Source: JAAYRQ01 sp035647815 | GTDB taxonomy: Bacteria; Bacillota; Syntrophomonadia; Syntrophomonadales; Syntrophomonadaceae | Length of the DNA: 14,396 bases | Assembly: GCA_035647815.1 (NCBI GenBank) | Contig: DASRMR010000004.1 | Location: forward strand, 1 to 14,396 | Direction: 5' to 3' | Notes under the pieces: generated by a model | Database searches by the model: none | Seen by the model: only the letters and a program-made list of their open reading frames with translations | Told to the model about the DNA's origin: nothing | Shown here: positions 1 to 8,542 of the stretch, piece by piece | Layout of the letters: the number at the start of each line of letters is the position of its first letter | Numbering within the stretch: the first letter of the stretch is position 1 | Program-made: the position numbers and the translations under genes

Positions 1-1685
1 AGGAGATAGAAGGGCAAAAAGGCGTATTAAAGAATTCGGCACAAGATTTACTTAATATTTTAAAGCTAAGTGATAAGATCGAATTGATGGCGGATAAATT
101 ATATGTTTATGCTAAAATGCGCCGGGATGAAGATAATAGAAAAAATAAGTATCAGGTCTTATATGATCGGGCGGAAACTTTAGCGATAGAGGTAGGTAGT
201 GCTTTGTCATATATAGTGCCAGAAATTATAAGTATTCCAGAAGCAGAACTTGAAGGTTTTGTGAAAGAGAATGAAGAATTAAAACTGTATAAGCATTTAA
301 TCGATGAACTTCTAAGACAAAAAAAGCATATTTTATCACCTGCTGAGGAGAAGATTTTAGCTATGGTAGCAGATATATCATTTGCACCTTCTAATATTTT
401 CTCTATGTTAAATAATGCAGATATTAAGTTTCCTATTATAAAAGATGAAAATGGTGAAGAAGTCGAGTTAACTAAAGGCAGATATGGGCGCTTTATGGAA
501 AGCGACAATAGAGAAGTAAGACGAGCAGCTTATAAAGCTATGTATAGTTCTTATGATAAGTTAATAAACACTATTGGCACTACTTTAGGTTCTAGCGTGA
601 AAAAGGATATTTTCTATGCTCGTACACGCAAGTACGATTCTGCACTAGAATCAGCTTTAGACCAAGATAATGTAACCGTTGAAGTTTATGATAGATTGAT
701 TGAGACTGTACACAATAATCTAGATAAGATGTATAAATATATGGATATTCGCAAGAAGTTATTAAAATTAGATGATCTACATATGTATGATCTTTATGTT
801 CCACTGATTAAAGATGTGGAGATGAAGATTCCATATGAAAAGGCTAAAGATTTGCTTATTGATGGCTTACAACCTTTAGGTAAGGAATATCTAGCTAAAT
901 TAGAAGAAGGATTAAATTCAGGCTGGATTGATGTTTATGAAAATGAAGGTAAAACTAGTGGAGCATATTCATGGGGATCTTATAGTTCCCATCCTTATAT
1001 ATTGCTTAATTATGATAACAAGTTAAATGATGCTTTCACTTTAGCCCATGAAATGGGTCATTCTATGCACACTTATTATTCTAATACTAGCCAACCTTAT
1101 GTTTATAGCCAGTATAGTATATTTGTAGCTGAAGTAGCTTCAACTGTAAATGAATCATTATTAATCGATCATATGATTAATAATGCTAAAGATGAGAGAG
1201 AGAAAGCGTATTTAATAAATCATTATCTCGAACAATTTAGAGGAACAGTTTATCGCCAAACTATGTTTGCTGAATTTGAGAAGATCATCCATGCTGAAGT
1301 GGAAAAAGGTGAAGCTTTAACACCTGAATCACTATCTTCTATATATACAGATCTAAATAAACTATATTTTGGTGAAAATGTAGTTTTAGATGATGAAATA
1401 GCTATCGAATGGGCTCGTATTCCTCATTTCTACTCGGCATTTTATGTTTATAAGTATGCGACTGGATTTTCAGCTGCAACTTCATTAAAGGAACAGATTT
1501 TAAAAGAAGGAGAACCTGCAGTAAATAGATATATTGATTTTCTAAAAGCAGGTAGTTCTGATTACCCATTAAATGTTTTGAAAAAAGCAGGGGTTGATCT
1601 TACTAAACCTGAACCTGTACAAGAGGCTCTAGATTATTTTGGGCGTTTAGTGGATGAACTAGAGAAACTAGTTAATAATATGTAG
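1..1685 (+). CDS. pepF: Oligoendopeptidase F (M3 family metallopeptidase), 5'-truncated by the window
   Basis: This is a cytoplasmic zinc metallopeptidase that cleaves short peptides. The reading frame is open from the first complete codon (base 3) to the TAG at 1683-1685, so the true start lies outside the window. A TTG at 84 and ATG at 87 are internal codons: the residues before them continue the conserved M3B N-terminal helical region, and no ribosome binding site precedes them. About 561 residues are visible, against roughly 600 for the family. The zinc site HEMGH is encoded at 1047-1061, followed 28 residues after its first histidine by the glutamate of AEVAST, the expected third ligand. 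An arginine/tyrosine-rich C-terminal part (IPHFYSAFYVYKYATGF) is typical of PepF. The next gene starts 105 bases downstream with its own ribosome binding site. No convincing terminator was seen after the stop. The assignment is firm; the natural substrates are unknown. Confidence 0.95.
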   Translation, partial: EIEGQKGVLKNSAQDLLNILKLSDKIELMADKLYVYAKMRRDEDNRKNKYQVLYDRAETLAIEVGSALSYIVPEIISIPEAELEGFVKENEELKLYKHLIDELLRQKKHILSPAEEKILAMVADISFAPSNIFSMLNNADIKFPIIKDENGEEVELTKGRYGRFMESDNREVRRAAYKAMYSSYDKLINTIGTTLGSSVKKDIFYARTRKYDSALESALDQDNVTVEVYDRLIETVHNNLDKMYKYMDIRKKLLKLDDLHMYDLYVPLIKDVEMKIPYEKAKDLLIDGLQPLGKEYLAKLEEGLNSGWIDVYENEGKTSGAYSWGSYSSHPYILLNYDNKLNDAFTLAHEMGHSMHTYYSNTSQPYVYSQYSIFVAEVASTVNESLLIDHMINNAKDEREKAYLINHYLEQFRGTVYRQTMFAEFEKIIHAEVEKGEALTPESLSSIYTDLNKLYFGENVVLDDEIAIEWARIPHFYSAFYVYKYATGFSAATSLKEQILKEGEPAVNRYIDFLKAGSSDYPLNVLKKAGVDLTKPEPVQEALDYFGRLVDELEKLVNNM

Positions 1686-1737
1686 TAGCAGATTAAGGTA
1701 TTAATTTAGAATTTTAATATATTAGATTGAAATTGAG

Positions 1738-1743
1738 TATAAT
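1738..1743 (+). promoter_or_regulatory. Possible -10 box for the GT-GH130 fusion gene
   Basis: A perfect TATAAT lies 47 bases upstream of the TTG start in the 105-base gap after pepF. No good -35 box sits at 16-18 bases, so this is a weak call and co-transcription with pepF remains possible. The ribosome binding site AAGGAGG at 1776-1782, 8 bases before the TTG at 1791, is strong and fixes the start. Confidence 0.35.
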
Positions 1744-1790
1744 TATTTAAAGAGGCTCATGTAAAGAAAGAATTTAAGGAGGCTAAAGTT

Positions 1791-4700
1791 TTGACCCAAA
1801 TTAACACGGAATCTTTATTTGATAGTGTAATTAATGATTCTTTATCCTTAATCGAGGATTATAGTAATTATGATTTGATAATAGGTATTCCTTTTAATGC
1901 TGAAAACGATAAACTTCCACAACTATTAGATTCTGTTGATGAGGTCTTAGAATCTTGGATAGGACGGCGACAGCTAATAGTATGTATTGGTGACAGTGAT
2001 GCTGGTGAAGTATTAAATAGTATTAGTGGCATGGTGCTTAAACACCCCTTAGTTTCATTTACATTACCTGAAGATATTAGTGGGCGAGGTATGAGTATTC
2101 GCACCATTATAGAAATTACCAGAAGGTTAGATGCCGAACTTTTGATATTTAGTCCTACTATGGCGACTATAGATGGTCCAGGAATTGATGCTACATGGTT
2201 GGAAAATCTCTTAACACCTATACAAGGGCGGTATGATTTAGTAATTGGGAGTTTGAGAAAACATTTAGTTACAGATAGCATAGCCCAAATAATGGCAGCC
2301 CCGATTTTGGAAGCTTTTTATGGTGCTAGGGTAAGTGATCCATTAGGAGGTATTTATGCTATTTCACATGATTTTGTTGAAGAATTAGCACATGAAGCCT
2401 GGTTCTGGGGCGATACTATTCAAGGCTACGGGGTTGACTTTTGGATTTTAACTAGGGCTTTATGTTGGAATAGGCATGTTTGTGAAGTGAACATGGGTGG
2501 TGTAGTTACTCCCCATAAATTAGAAAAACGCAATAAGGTTTTCTATGAAAATGCTTTAACTATTTTCGAAGCAATTAAAAGAGATGCGGCTATATGGCTA
2601 CAAGATAGGTTAGTAGTTAGGGTTGCTGACATGTTAGTCCATAATGAAATAAAGAAACCTGATGATACAAGATATTCGGTACCAGACTTAGTAAGCAATT
2701 ATAGGAATGGAATTGATGAAAACCGTAAAATAGTAAACAGTTTAAAAAATAAGGATAAGCTAGGATACCTGTATTCATTACCAGCAAGCGATTTTTATTT
2801 GAGTGATGAAGTATGGGTTAATACATTTTTAGAATTACTCATTGAATATGCATTTGGAAAAGAAGAAAAGCAGGAGGGAATCTTAGTTTTACTGACTGCG
2901 CTATATAATGGGCGGGTAGCTAGTTATAATAATGAAATACAAGATTTTAATAACAATATAGATGCTTTCAGTCAGGAAGAGAAAAACGAATTAATTGTTC
3001 ACAAGATGGAATCTATAAGGGGTCATTTAACCAATAATTTTTGGAGTAAAAAAACTATATTTAATGAACGCTGGATAGAAAAAACGGAACAGGTTAAACC
3101 GCCTATTATTCCCTTAGGATATATGGAGTATGTTCCTGGTAGACCTATTGTAATTCCTAAAAAGATTACTGGAAAAGATCGCCGTATAGTAAATACTGAT
3201 GATTTGTTTATACAGCTACGCCAACGATATGAGAATGCATTTAACGAGTTCTTAACAGCTGACCTCGGTTTATCTGAGGCTGCTAAACCTGATACTATTG
3301 TAAATGCTGTAGAAGGGTTTATGGGAGAGTTAGAATCAGCATTAGAAAACCTTTTCCCTGGCGATTTGAATAATCACGAGGGGCTTAGTGATTTTGTGAA
3401 CGGAGTTTTTGGCGCTTTACCTGAATCTAAGATGTTTACTATTAATTCTAATTTGCTCAGGGAAATGATTATTAGGTTCCCACCGATTAATCTAATGATT
3501 CCTTTAGGAGTTTATAAACCAGCAGATTTGATTAAAGAAATGGATTCTCGAGACGCGGTTACTTATGCTAATATCATGGAAAGCTGGAACTATACAGATC
3601 GAGATTTGATTTGGTTAATAGAAAACCTTAGCCCGGAGAGTTTTGAATGGGTAAAAGTTAAACCATTATTACTAACTGATGAAATGTATGCTGGGGGAAC
3701 CTTAACCCAAGATAATATTTCTAATATTAATAGTATAACAGCTCGTATAGTCATAAAACCCTTGCAAGCTGGTAAAGGTGGTAAGTATCCTCGGTTACGC
3801 TATTTTACTAGTGTAGTTCGTAGAATTGCTGTGGCAGAGAATTACTCAGAATTATTTTACCAGAGTGTATTAGGAAGAAAGAATATTAATGCAAAGATTA
3901 AGAACTCATTATTAAGTTTTAGAAAAGGAGACGATTTTTCGGCTCAGAACATATTCGAAAATTACCATCACAGGCGTCTAGTAGAAAAGCTTTATGATCT
4001 AGCCGCTAGTTTATTAAGTAAAGGTGATGAAAGTAATGCTAATCTTTTAAAGATAATGGCTAATGGTTATGGACTTAGCCAAGTTTTAGAAGATGGGACT
4101 TTTCTAACTTGTACGGGATGGAGTTGGGCCAGTTATAGTTTTAAGGGTGGACTTAATATTCCTAGTCCTTCAACAACTAGTGTAGAGAATCGTTGGTTTA
4201 ATCATGATTTTTTAGAATCATTATATGAAAGTCTAGGTTATGAAAGAGATGAGATTAAACATTTAGTTTTAAGGTTAATTACTGAGGGTCGTCAAAATCA
4301 GAATTTACTGGATAGTTTGTTACCGACTCGCCCTAAAGATGTGGCAGTTGTAGTACAAGAGATTACTAATGAACCGAGTAAGCATTTACAAAGGTATGAA
4401 GGTAATCCTATTTTAGAACCAAAAGAAGGCAGCAATTGGGAATCTAAGTATGTATTAAATCCAGGTGCCTTGAGAATTAAGGATAAAGTTTATCTGTTTT
4501 ATCGGGCAGTGGGAGAAGATAATATTTCTCATATTGGCTTAGCGATTACAGATGGTTATAAAGTCTTAGAACGCTTACCAGATCCTATTCTTTCACCTGA
4601 AACACCAGAAGAGGCCATGGGCTGTGAAGATGCACGAGTAATGATAATAGGCGAGAAAATGATTATGGTATACACTGCCTATGATGGCAATATCGCTCAG

Positions 4701-5321
4701 ATAGCTGTCGCTTCTATAAATACAGATGACTTTGTAGCAGGTGATTATGCTGGTTGGAAAAGGGAAGGCCTTGCCTTTACCAATATATGGGATAAAGACG
4801 CTATAATCTTACCCGAAAAGATTAATGGTAAGTATGCTGTTTATCATAGGATTGAGCCTAGTATGTGGATAACTTATACTGATGAACTTAAATTTCCTAT
4901 ACATGAGAAACATGCTATTCTATTAGGGCCTAGACCTGGACGGATGTGGGATTCGCTGAAAATCGGAGCAGGTGCTCAAGCACTTAAATCTAAATATGGT
5001 TGGCTATTAATTTATCATGGAGTTGACCATAATTATGTTTACAGGTTAGGTGTAATATTAATTGATTTGAATGACCCGCAAAAGGTTGTTTATAGGTCGC
5101 CTAATCCGATTTTGGAACCAGAGGAAGATTACGAAATCGGACTAAGTGGTGCATGGGTGCCTAATGTAGTATTTACTTGTGGTGCGGTGCCTGCAGTTGA
5201 CAAGGAAGTTTTGGAAGATGATGATGAAATCTTAGTCTACTATGGGGCAGCAGATACTAGTATAGGTATGGCCTCGGCAACTTTAGCAGATTTGATACCT
5301 GAATATTTTCGTAAAGTCTAA
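1791..5321 (+). CDS. Fusion of a family-2-like glycosyltransferase with a GH130 mannoside phosphorylase domain
   Basis: The product has 1176 residues and starts at TTG, set by AAGGAGG 8 bases upstream. Residues about 28-290 resemble GT-A (family 2-like) glycosyltransferases: an IGIPFNAE start, the DPLGGIYAIS loop (183-192) and GYGVDFW (212-218). A helical extension to about 430 includes ALYNGRVASY (370-379). Residues about 430-860 match nothing I recognise. Residues about 868-1165 are a full GH130 five-bladed propeller: VLNPGA (888-893), YRAVGED (904-910), GCEDAR (944-949, with D947 at the expected proton-donor position), WDKD (1000-1003), HR (1019-1020), YHGV (1075-1078) and YYGAAD (1150-1155). 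GH130 enzymes phosphorolyse beta-mannosides to mannose-1-phosphate, or run in reverse. There is no signal peptide or membrane segment, so it is probably cytoplasmic. The usual DxD of the transferase seems to be replaced by SPT (121-123). GDP-mannose genes nearby on the other strand support a mannose-glycan role; the exact reaction is inferred. Confidence 0.85.
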   Translation: MTQINTESLFDSVINDSLSLIEDYSNYDLIIGIPFNAENDKLPQLLDSVDEVLESWIGRRQLIVCIGDSDAGEVLNSISGMVLKHPLVSFTLPEDISGRGMSIRTIIEITRRLDAELLIFSPTMATIDGPGIDATWLENLLTPIQGRYDLVIGSLRKHLVTDSIAQIMAAPILEAFYGARVSDPLGGIYAISHDFVEELAHEAWFWGDTIQGYGVDFWILTRALCWNRHVCEVNMGGVVTPHKLEKRNKVFYENALTIFEAIKRDAAIWLQDRLVVRVADMLVHNEIKKPDDTRYSVPDLVSNYRNGIDENRKIVNSLKNKDKLGYLYSLPASDFYLSDEVWVNTFLELLIEYAFGKEEKQEGILVLLTALYNGRVASYNNEIQDFNNNIDAFSQEEKNELIVHKMESIRGHLTNNFWSKKTIFNERWIEKTEQVKPPIIPLGYMEYVPGRPIVIPKKITGKDRRIVNTDDLFIQLRQRYENAFNEFLTADLGLSEAAKPDTIVNAVEGFMGELESALENLFPGDLNNHEGLSDFVNGVFGALPESKMFTINSNLLREMIIRFPPINLMIPLGVYKPADLIKEMDSRDAVTYANIMESWNYTDRDLIWLIENLSPESFEWVKVKPLLLTDEMYAGGTLTQDNISNINSITARIVIKPLQAGKGGKYPRLRYFTSVVRRIAVAENYSELFYQSVLGRKNINAKIKNSLLSFRKGDDFSAQNIFENYHHRRLVEKLYDLAASLLSKGDESNANLLKIMANGYGLSQVLEDGTFLTCTGWSWASYSFKGGLNIPSPSTTSVENRWFNHDFLESLYESLGYERDEIKHLVLRLITEGRQNQNLLDSLLPTRPKDVAVVVQEITNEPSKHLQRYEGNPILEPKEGSNWESKYVLNPGALRIKDKVYLFYRAVGEDNISHIGLAITDGYKVLERLPDPILSPETPEEAMGCEDARVMIIGEKMIMVYTAYDGNIAQIAVASINTDDFVAGDYAGWKREGLAFTNIWDKDAIILPEKINGKYAVYHRIEPSMWITYTDELKFPIHEKHAILLGPRPGRMWDSLKIGAGAQALKSKYGWLLIYHGVDHNYVYRLGVILIDLNDPQKVVYRSPNPILEPEEDYEIGLSGAWVPNVVFTCGAVPAVDKEVLEDDDEILVYYGAADTSIGMASATLADLIPEYFRKV

Positions 5322-5331
5322 TTATTCAAGA

Positions 5332-5386
5332 GGGGACTAGAGCCAGCTTATAATTTTAGTAGTCTAAATATTTTGCTCTAGTCCCT
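5332..5386. terminator. Inverted repeat at a convergent gene junction, possible bidirectional terminator
   Basis: GGGACTAGAGC (5333-5343) and GCTCTAGTCCC (5375-5385) form a perfect 11-bp stem, extended by a G-T pair. The 31-base loop holds a smaller TTTAG/CTAAA hairpin (5355-5359 with 5364-5368). It sits between two converging genes and overlaps the last ten codons and stop of the minus-strand one. No strong T tract follows on either strand, so classic intrinsic termination is uncertain. Confidence 0.4.
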
Positions 5387-5898
5387 CCAATAAATTTAGC
5401 TCTAGTTTTAGCCATAGTTAAATGTGCGTGGCCAATTTCGCTTAGGGTAGCTCTTACTGGAATTACTACAGGTTTTAGGTGCATGCCGATAAATGTATCT
5501 CCGATATCTATTCCTAGATGTCCGGATATATTTTCGATTATAACCGGCTGTTTGAATCTAGACATAGCAACTGTGGCTAATGAGCCACCAGCTTTTTCAT
5601 GGGGAATAACATTTACAATTTCTAGATTATATTTTTCTCTACATGCTTCTTCGATTACTAAGGCACGGTTAAGGTGTTCACAACTTTGTATAGCCAGAAA
5701 TAATTGATGTTTTTGAGTTATAGGAAGTAGAACATCTATAATTAAGTTAGCTATATCTATACTTGAATTTTGGCCTATATGATAACCGGCAATTTCACTA
5801 GTGCTACAGCCTATGACTAGTATTTGCCCAGGTTTTGGCTTAGCTACTTCAACTAGTTCTTCTAATATTTTGGTTAGGTCAGCAGTTATATTTAACAT
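5356..5898 (-). CDS. ywlG: UPF0340 / TIGR01440 (DUF436) family protein, YwlG-like
   Basis: This 180-residue protein of the conserved Bacillota family UPF0340 (B. subtilis YwlG) matches the usual family length. Visible family blocks are GCSTSEI (30-36), QSCEHLNRAL (71-80), GGSLA (104-108), GIDIGDTFIGMH (129-140) and KFIGGTRAKY (168-177). There is no signal peptide or transmembrane segment, so it is cytoplasmic. The biochemical function is not known to me; conserved Cys, His and Glu residues hint at a small-molecule or metal site, which is inference only. The ATG start has AAAGGA (5905-5910 on the plus strand) 6 bases upstream. The gene begins 34 bases after the cadA stop in the same direction with no terminator visible between them, so it probably shares the cadC promoter. 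Its last codons form one arm of the inverted repeat at the convergent junction. Confidence 0.9.
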   Translation of the reverse strand: MLNITADLTKILEELVEVAKPKPGQILVIGCSTSEIAGYHIGQNSSIDIANLIIDVLLPITQKHQLFLAIQSCEHLNRALVIEEACREKYNLEIVNVIPHEKAGGSLATVAMSRFKQPVIIENISGHLGIDIGDTFIGMHLKPVVIPVRATLSEIGHAHLTMAKTRAKFIGGTRAKYLDY

Positions 5899-5932
5899 AT
5901 ATTTTCCTTTCTAGCGGTTTCAAGCATACTCT

Positions 5933-8080
5933 TTATTTTTTATTATACAATAACCTCATCCCATTCAAGGTTACAATCATTGATGTACCGACATCGGCGA
6001 TTACTGCTAACCACATAGTTAAAAGGCCAGGTATTACTAGAAGCAGAATAGCAGTTTTAATTACTAGGGAGATAAGAATATTTTGTTTAATAATCCTAAC
6101 AGTTCTTTGGCTTAGTTGTATAGCAAAAGGTAGTTTGGACAAGTTATCACTCATTAATGCAATATCGGCAGTTTCTAAGGCGGCTCCGCTTCCAGCGCCA
6201 CCCATGGCAATTCCAACTGTTGAAGTGGCTAGTGCAGGTGCATCATTTATACCATCACCGACCATTGCTACTCCATTGTATTGGCTAATTAAATCTGTAA
6301 CAGCCTGGGCTTTGTCTTGGGGTAAGAGTTCGGCTGAAAATTCATCAGCATCGATGTAGCTAGCGATATCCTGTGCTACCTGATAGTTATCTCCGGTAAG
6401 CATTATTACATGCTCTATACCGGATTTTTTTAATTCTTTAATAGTTGAGACACTATCATCTCGCAAGGTATCGGAAATAGCAATAAGGCCTAAGATTTCA
6501 TGGTTATTAGCTAAAACTACAACTGTTTTACCTTCCTTATTATATTTATCTATAATTTCTTTGTTAGTAGTTAAATCAATTCCGCTTTCTTCTAGAAAAA
6601 GAGGATTACCTAGATAGTGAATTTCGTTATTAATTATAGCTTGGGCACCTTTGCCTGGAACTGCTAGAAAATCTTTAATCTCGTCTTTTAGATTAATTTT
6701 ATTTTTATTATATGAAATTATTGCTTGAGCAATAGGGTGTTCGGATCGACTTTCGATTAAGGCACTTAGCTCAATAAGTCTATCTTCTGAAGTGTTTAAG
6801 GCGACTAGATCAGTTACTTCAGGTTTACCTTGAGTCAAAGTTCCAGTTTTATCAAAAGCTATAGCTTTAAGCTTACCTAATTGTTCTAGATAAATACCGC
6901 CCTTGATTAAAATCCCATTTTTTGCAGCATTTCCAATTGCAGATACAATCGAAACTGGGGTTGAAATAACTAAGGCACAAGGACATGCTACGAGTAAGAC
7001 GGCAAATGCTTGGTATAACCATAAATCTTTAGGTTGGTTTAATATTAAAATCGGTATAACTGCTACCATTAAAGCTAGGAATATTACTATCGGTGTATAA
7101 ACACTAGCAAATTTATCAATCAATTGTTGTGCCGGCGCCTTTTGTCCTTGGGCTTCCTCGACCAGGTTAATTATCTTATTTATAGTAGTATCAGCACTAA
7201 GCTTGTCTACTCTAATTTCAAGAGAACCATATTCGTTCATAGTGCCAGCATATACTTCACTACCTTTTTCTTTATCTACAGGTATAGATTCGCCAGTAAT
7301 AGGTGCTTGGTTTACACTAGAATTACCTTCTAAAACTGTCCCATCTACAGATATAGTTTCACCAGGTTTGACTCTTATTACATCTCCTATAATTAATTCT
7401 GCAACTTCTTTAGTAATTAAACCATCATTAGTAATTACTGTAGCCTGTTTAGGAGCATTCTCTATTAAGCCTCTTATAGATAAACGAGTTCTATCAAATG
7501 TATATACTTGCAGGAAGTTTCCGGCGGCAAATAAGAAAACTACTACTAAGGCCTCTTTTAATTCACCAATAAACATAGCACCTAAAACGGCAATAGTCAT
7601 AAGTGCGTTCATATCAAGTTGTTTTGTTTTAAATAAAGCAGTAAAACCGTTTTTAGCAGGTATTATAAGCCCTAAGATGATAGCACCGACAAAAATAGCC
7701 CTTACATATGATTCACTGACATTGAAAAAAAACATACTAAGTCCTATGAATAACATTAAGCCAGTAATTACCGCGGGGATAAAATATTGATTATTAACTA
7801 TCATTTCTCGGGGACTAGTTACTTGTATATTTGAAAATTCGGAGATATGGTCCACTTTACTTATAGAATAGCCTAGTTGTCGGACTTCTTTTATTACTTG
7901 ATCCGGATTTAAATTATCAAGGTTAGAGACAACATCTAATCTTCCATTAGTAAAAATAAGATTAGCTTCAACTACCCCAGGTAATCGCTTAACTGCTTTT
8001 TCAATCGAGGCTGAACAAGTAGGACAATCGACTCCTGAAACTATAAACATATCTGTATTAACTGTCATATCTTGTGGCAC
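5933..8080 (-). CDS. cadA: Heavy-metal-exporting P1B-type ATPase (Zn/Cd/Pb class)
   Basis: This 715-residue inner-membrane pump uses ATP to export divalent soft metals. It has an N-terminal HMA metal-binding domain with CPTC (19-22), then membrane helices from about 100, the actuator motif TGES (262-265) and the CPC metal-site motif (366-368) in helix 6. The phosphorylation site DKTGTLT is at 410-416 (D410), the SEHP motif at 446-449, TGDN at 562-565 and GDGINDAP at 608-615. The CPC plus an Asp in the last helix (D696 in ADVGTS) is the signature of the ZntA/CadA class rather than the copper class. The start is GTG at 8080, because AGGAGGG (8087-8093) lies 6 bases before it; the in-frame ATG at codon 5 is too far away. 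The ribosome binding site overlaps the cadC stop, so the two genes are tightly coupled. Length and motifs are intact. Confidence 0.95.
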   Translation of the reverse strand: MPQDMTVNTDMFIVSGVDCPTCSASIEKAVKRLPGVVEANLIFTNGRLDVVSNLDNLNPDQVIKEVRQLGYSISKVDHISEFSNIQVTSPREMIVNNQYFIPAVITGLMLFIGLSMFFFNVSESYVRAIFVGAIILGLIIPAKNGFTALFKTKQLDMNALMTIAVLGAMFIGELKEALVVVFLFAAGNFLQVYTFDRTRLSIRGLIENAPKQATVITNDGLITKEVAELIIGDVIRVKPGETISVDGTVLEGNSSVNQAPITGESIPVDKEKGSEVYAGTMNEYGSLEIRVDKLSADTTINKIINLVEEAQGQKAPAQQLIDKFASVYTPIVIFLALMVAVIPILILNQPKDLWLYQAFAVLLVACPCALVISTPVSIVSAIGNAAKNGILIKGGIYLEQLGKLKAIAFDKTGTLTQGKPEVTDLVALNTSEDRLIELSALIESRSEHPIAQAIISYNKNKINLKDEIKDFLAVPGKGAQAIINNEIHYLGNPLFLEESGIDLTTNKEIIDKYNKEGKTVVVLANNHEILGLIAISDTLRDDSVSTIKELKKSGIEHVIMLTGDNYQVAQDIASYIDADEFSAELLPQDKAQAVTDLISQYNGVAMVGDGINDAPALATSTVGIAMGGAGSGAALETADIALMSDNLSKLPFAIQLSQRTVRIIKQNILISLVIKTAILLLVIPGLLTMWLAVIADVGTSMIVTLNGMRLLYNKK

Positions 8081-8091
8081 ATAAATCCCTC

Positions 8092-8451
8092 CTATTCATT
8101 AACATGTTCGAGTCCTTGTTTAAGCAGGTTTTCTATATGATTATCATCAAGAGAATAATATAAAACCTTACCATCTCTACGAAACTTGACTATCTTTTTA
8201 CTCCTTAATAATCTTAATTGGTGTGAAACTGCTGATTCGGATAAACTTATGGTTGCAGCTATATCGCAAACACAAAGTTCTTGTAACATCAGGGCGTGGA
8301 GTATCTTTATTCGAGTAGTATCAGATAAAGCTTTAAAGATTTCCGCTAGTTCTAAGGCCTCATCATCACTAATCATTTGCTTTTGAGCTAATTCTACTTG
8401 ATCTCTATTAATACAATGGACTTCACATTTATCTATAATCTTATCTGGCAT
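8092..8451 (-). CDS. cadC: CadC/SmtB-type (ArsR family) metal-responsive repressor
   Basis: This 119-residue winged-helix repressor would release DNA when metal binds. The ArsR core runs from about residue 33 to 100: ALSDTTRIKIL (41-51), ELCVCDIA (58-65), the recognition helix SESAVSHQLRLL (71-82) and the wing FRRDGKVLYYSL. Cysteines C9 and C13 near the N-terminus with C60 and C62 match a CadC alpha-3N thiolate site for Cd, Pb or Zn. D103, H105, H116 and E119 have exactly the DxH...HxxE spacing of the SmtB/CadC alpha-5 zinc site. The ATG is preceded by AAAGGGG with a 9-base spacing. It is the first gene of the cadC-cadA unit, ends 11 bases before the cadA start, and has a large operator palindrome directly upstream. 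Autoregulation of the unit is the natural reading. Confidence 0.95.
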   Translation of the reverse strand: MPDKIIDKCEVHCINRDQVELAQKQMISDDEALELAEIFKALSDTTRIKILHALMLQELCVCDIAATISLSESAVSHQLRLLRSKKIVKFRRDGKVLYYSLDDNHIENLLKQGLEHVNE

Positions 8452-8482
8452 TATATCTTTCCCCTTTACTTATAAAACAAAA

Positions 8483-8514
8483 ATAGACATATGAACATTT
8501 GCTCATATGTCTAT
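8483..8514. promoter_or_regulatory. CadC operator, 15-2-15 imperfect palindrome
   Basis: Two 15-base arms (8483-8497 and 8500-8514) are separated by 2 bases and have one mismatch (8495/8502). On the minus strand the core reads TGAGCA-AA-TGTTCA, the classic SmtB/CadC/ArsR-type operator. It overlaps the end of the -10 box and covers the predicted transcription start of cadC, so bound repressor would block initiation. On the minus strand it is followed by TTTTTGTTTT, giving it a terminator-like shape for transcripts arriving from the upstream mannose genes. Confidence 0.88.
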
Positions 8515-8542
8515 AATAACACTTATTTTGTTTTATTTGTAA
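8513..8542 (-). promoter_or_regulatory. cadC promoter (extended -10)
   Basis: Read on the minus strand, TTACAA (8537-8542) is followed after 18 bases by TATTAT (8513-8518), which is preceded by TGT, an extended -10 element. The -10 abuts and slightly overlaps the CadC operator. The start of transcription would fall near 8506, inside the operator. Confidence 0.6.

Noticed and set aside
84..89. TTG/ATG at 84-89 as the start of pepF
   Set aside because: The frame is open to the window edge, the upstream residues fit the PepF N-terminal region and no ribosome binding site precedes these codons.
1686..1735. Terminator after pepF
   Set aside because: Only AT-rich sequence with weak, short complementarity is present; no stable stem followed by a T tract.
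1868..2281. 137-codon minus-strand frame opposite the fusion gene
   Set aside because: It is antisense to the glycosyltransferase domain and has no recognisable features.
7203..7790. 195-codon plus-strand frame opposite cadA
   Set aside because: It lies wholly antisense to a well-supported ATPase, has no family resemblance and no ribosome binding site; it is a shadow frame.
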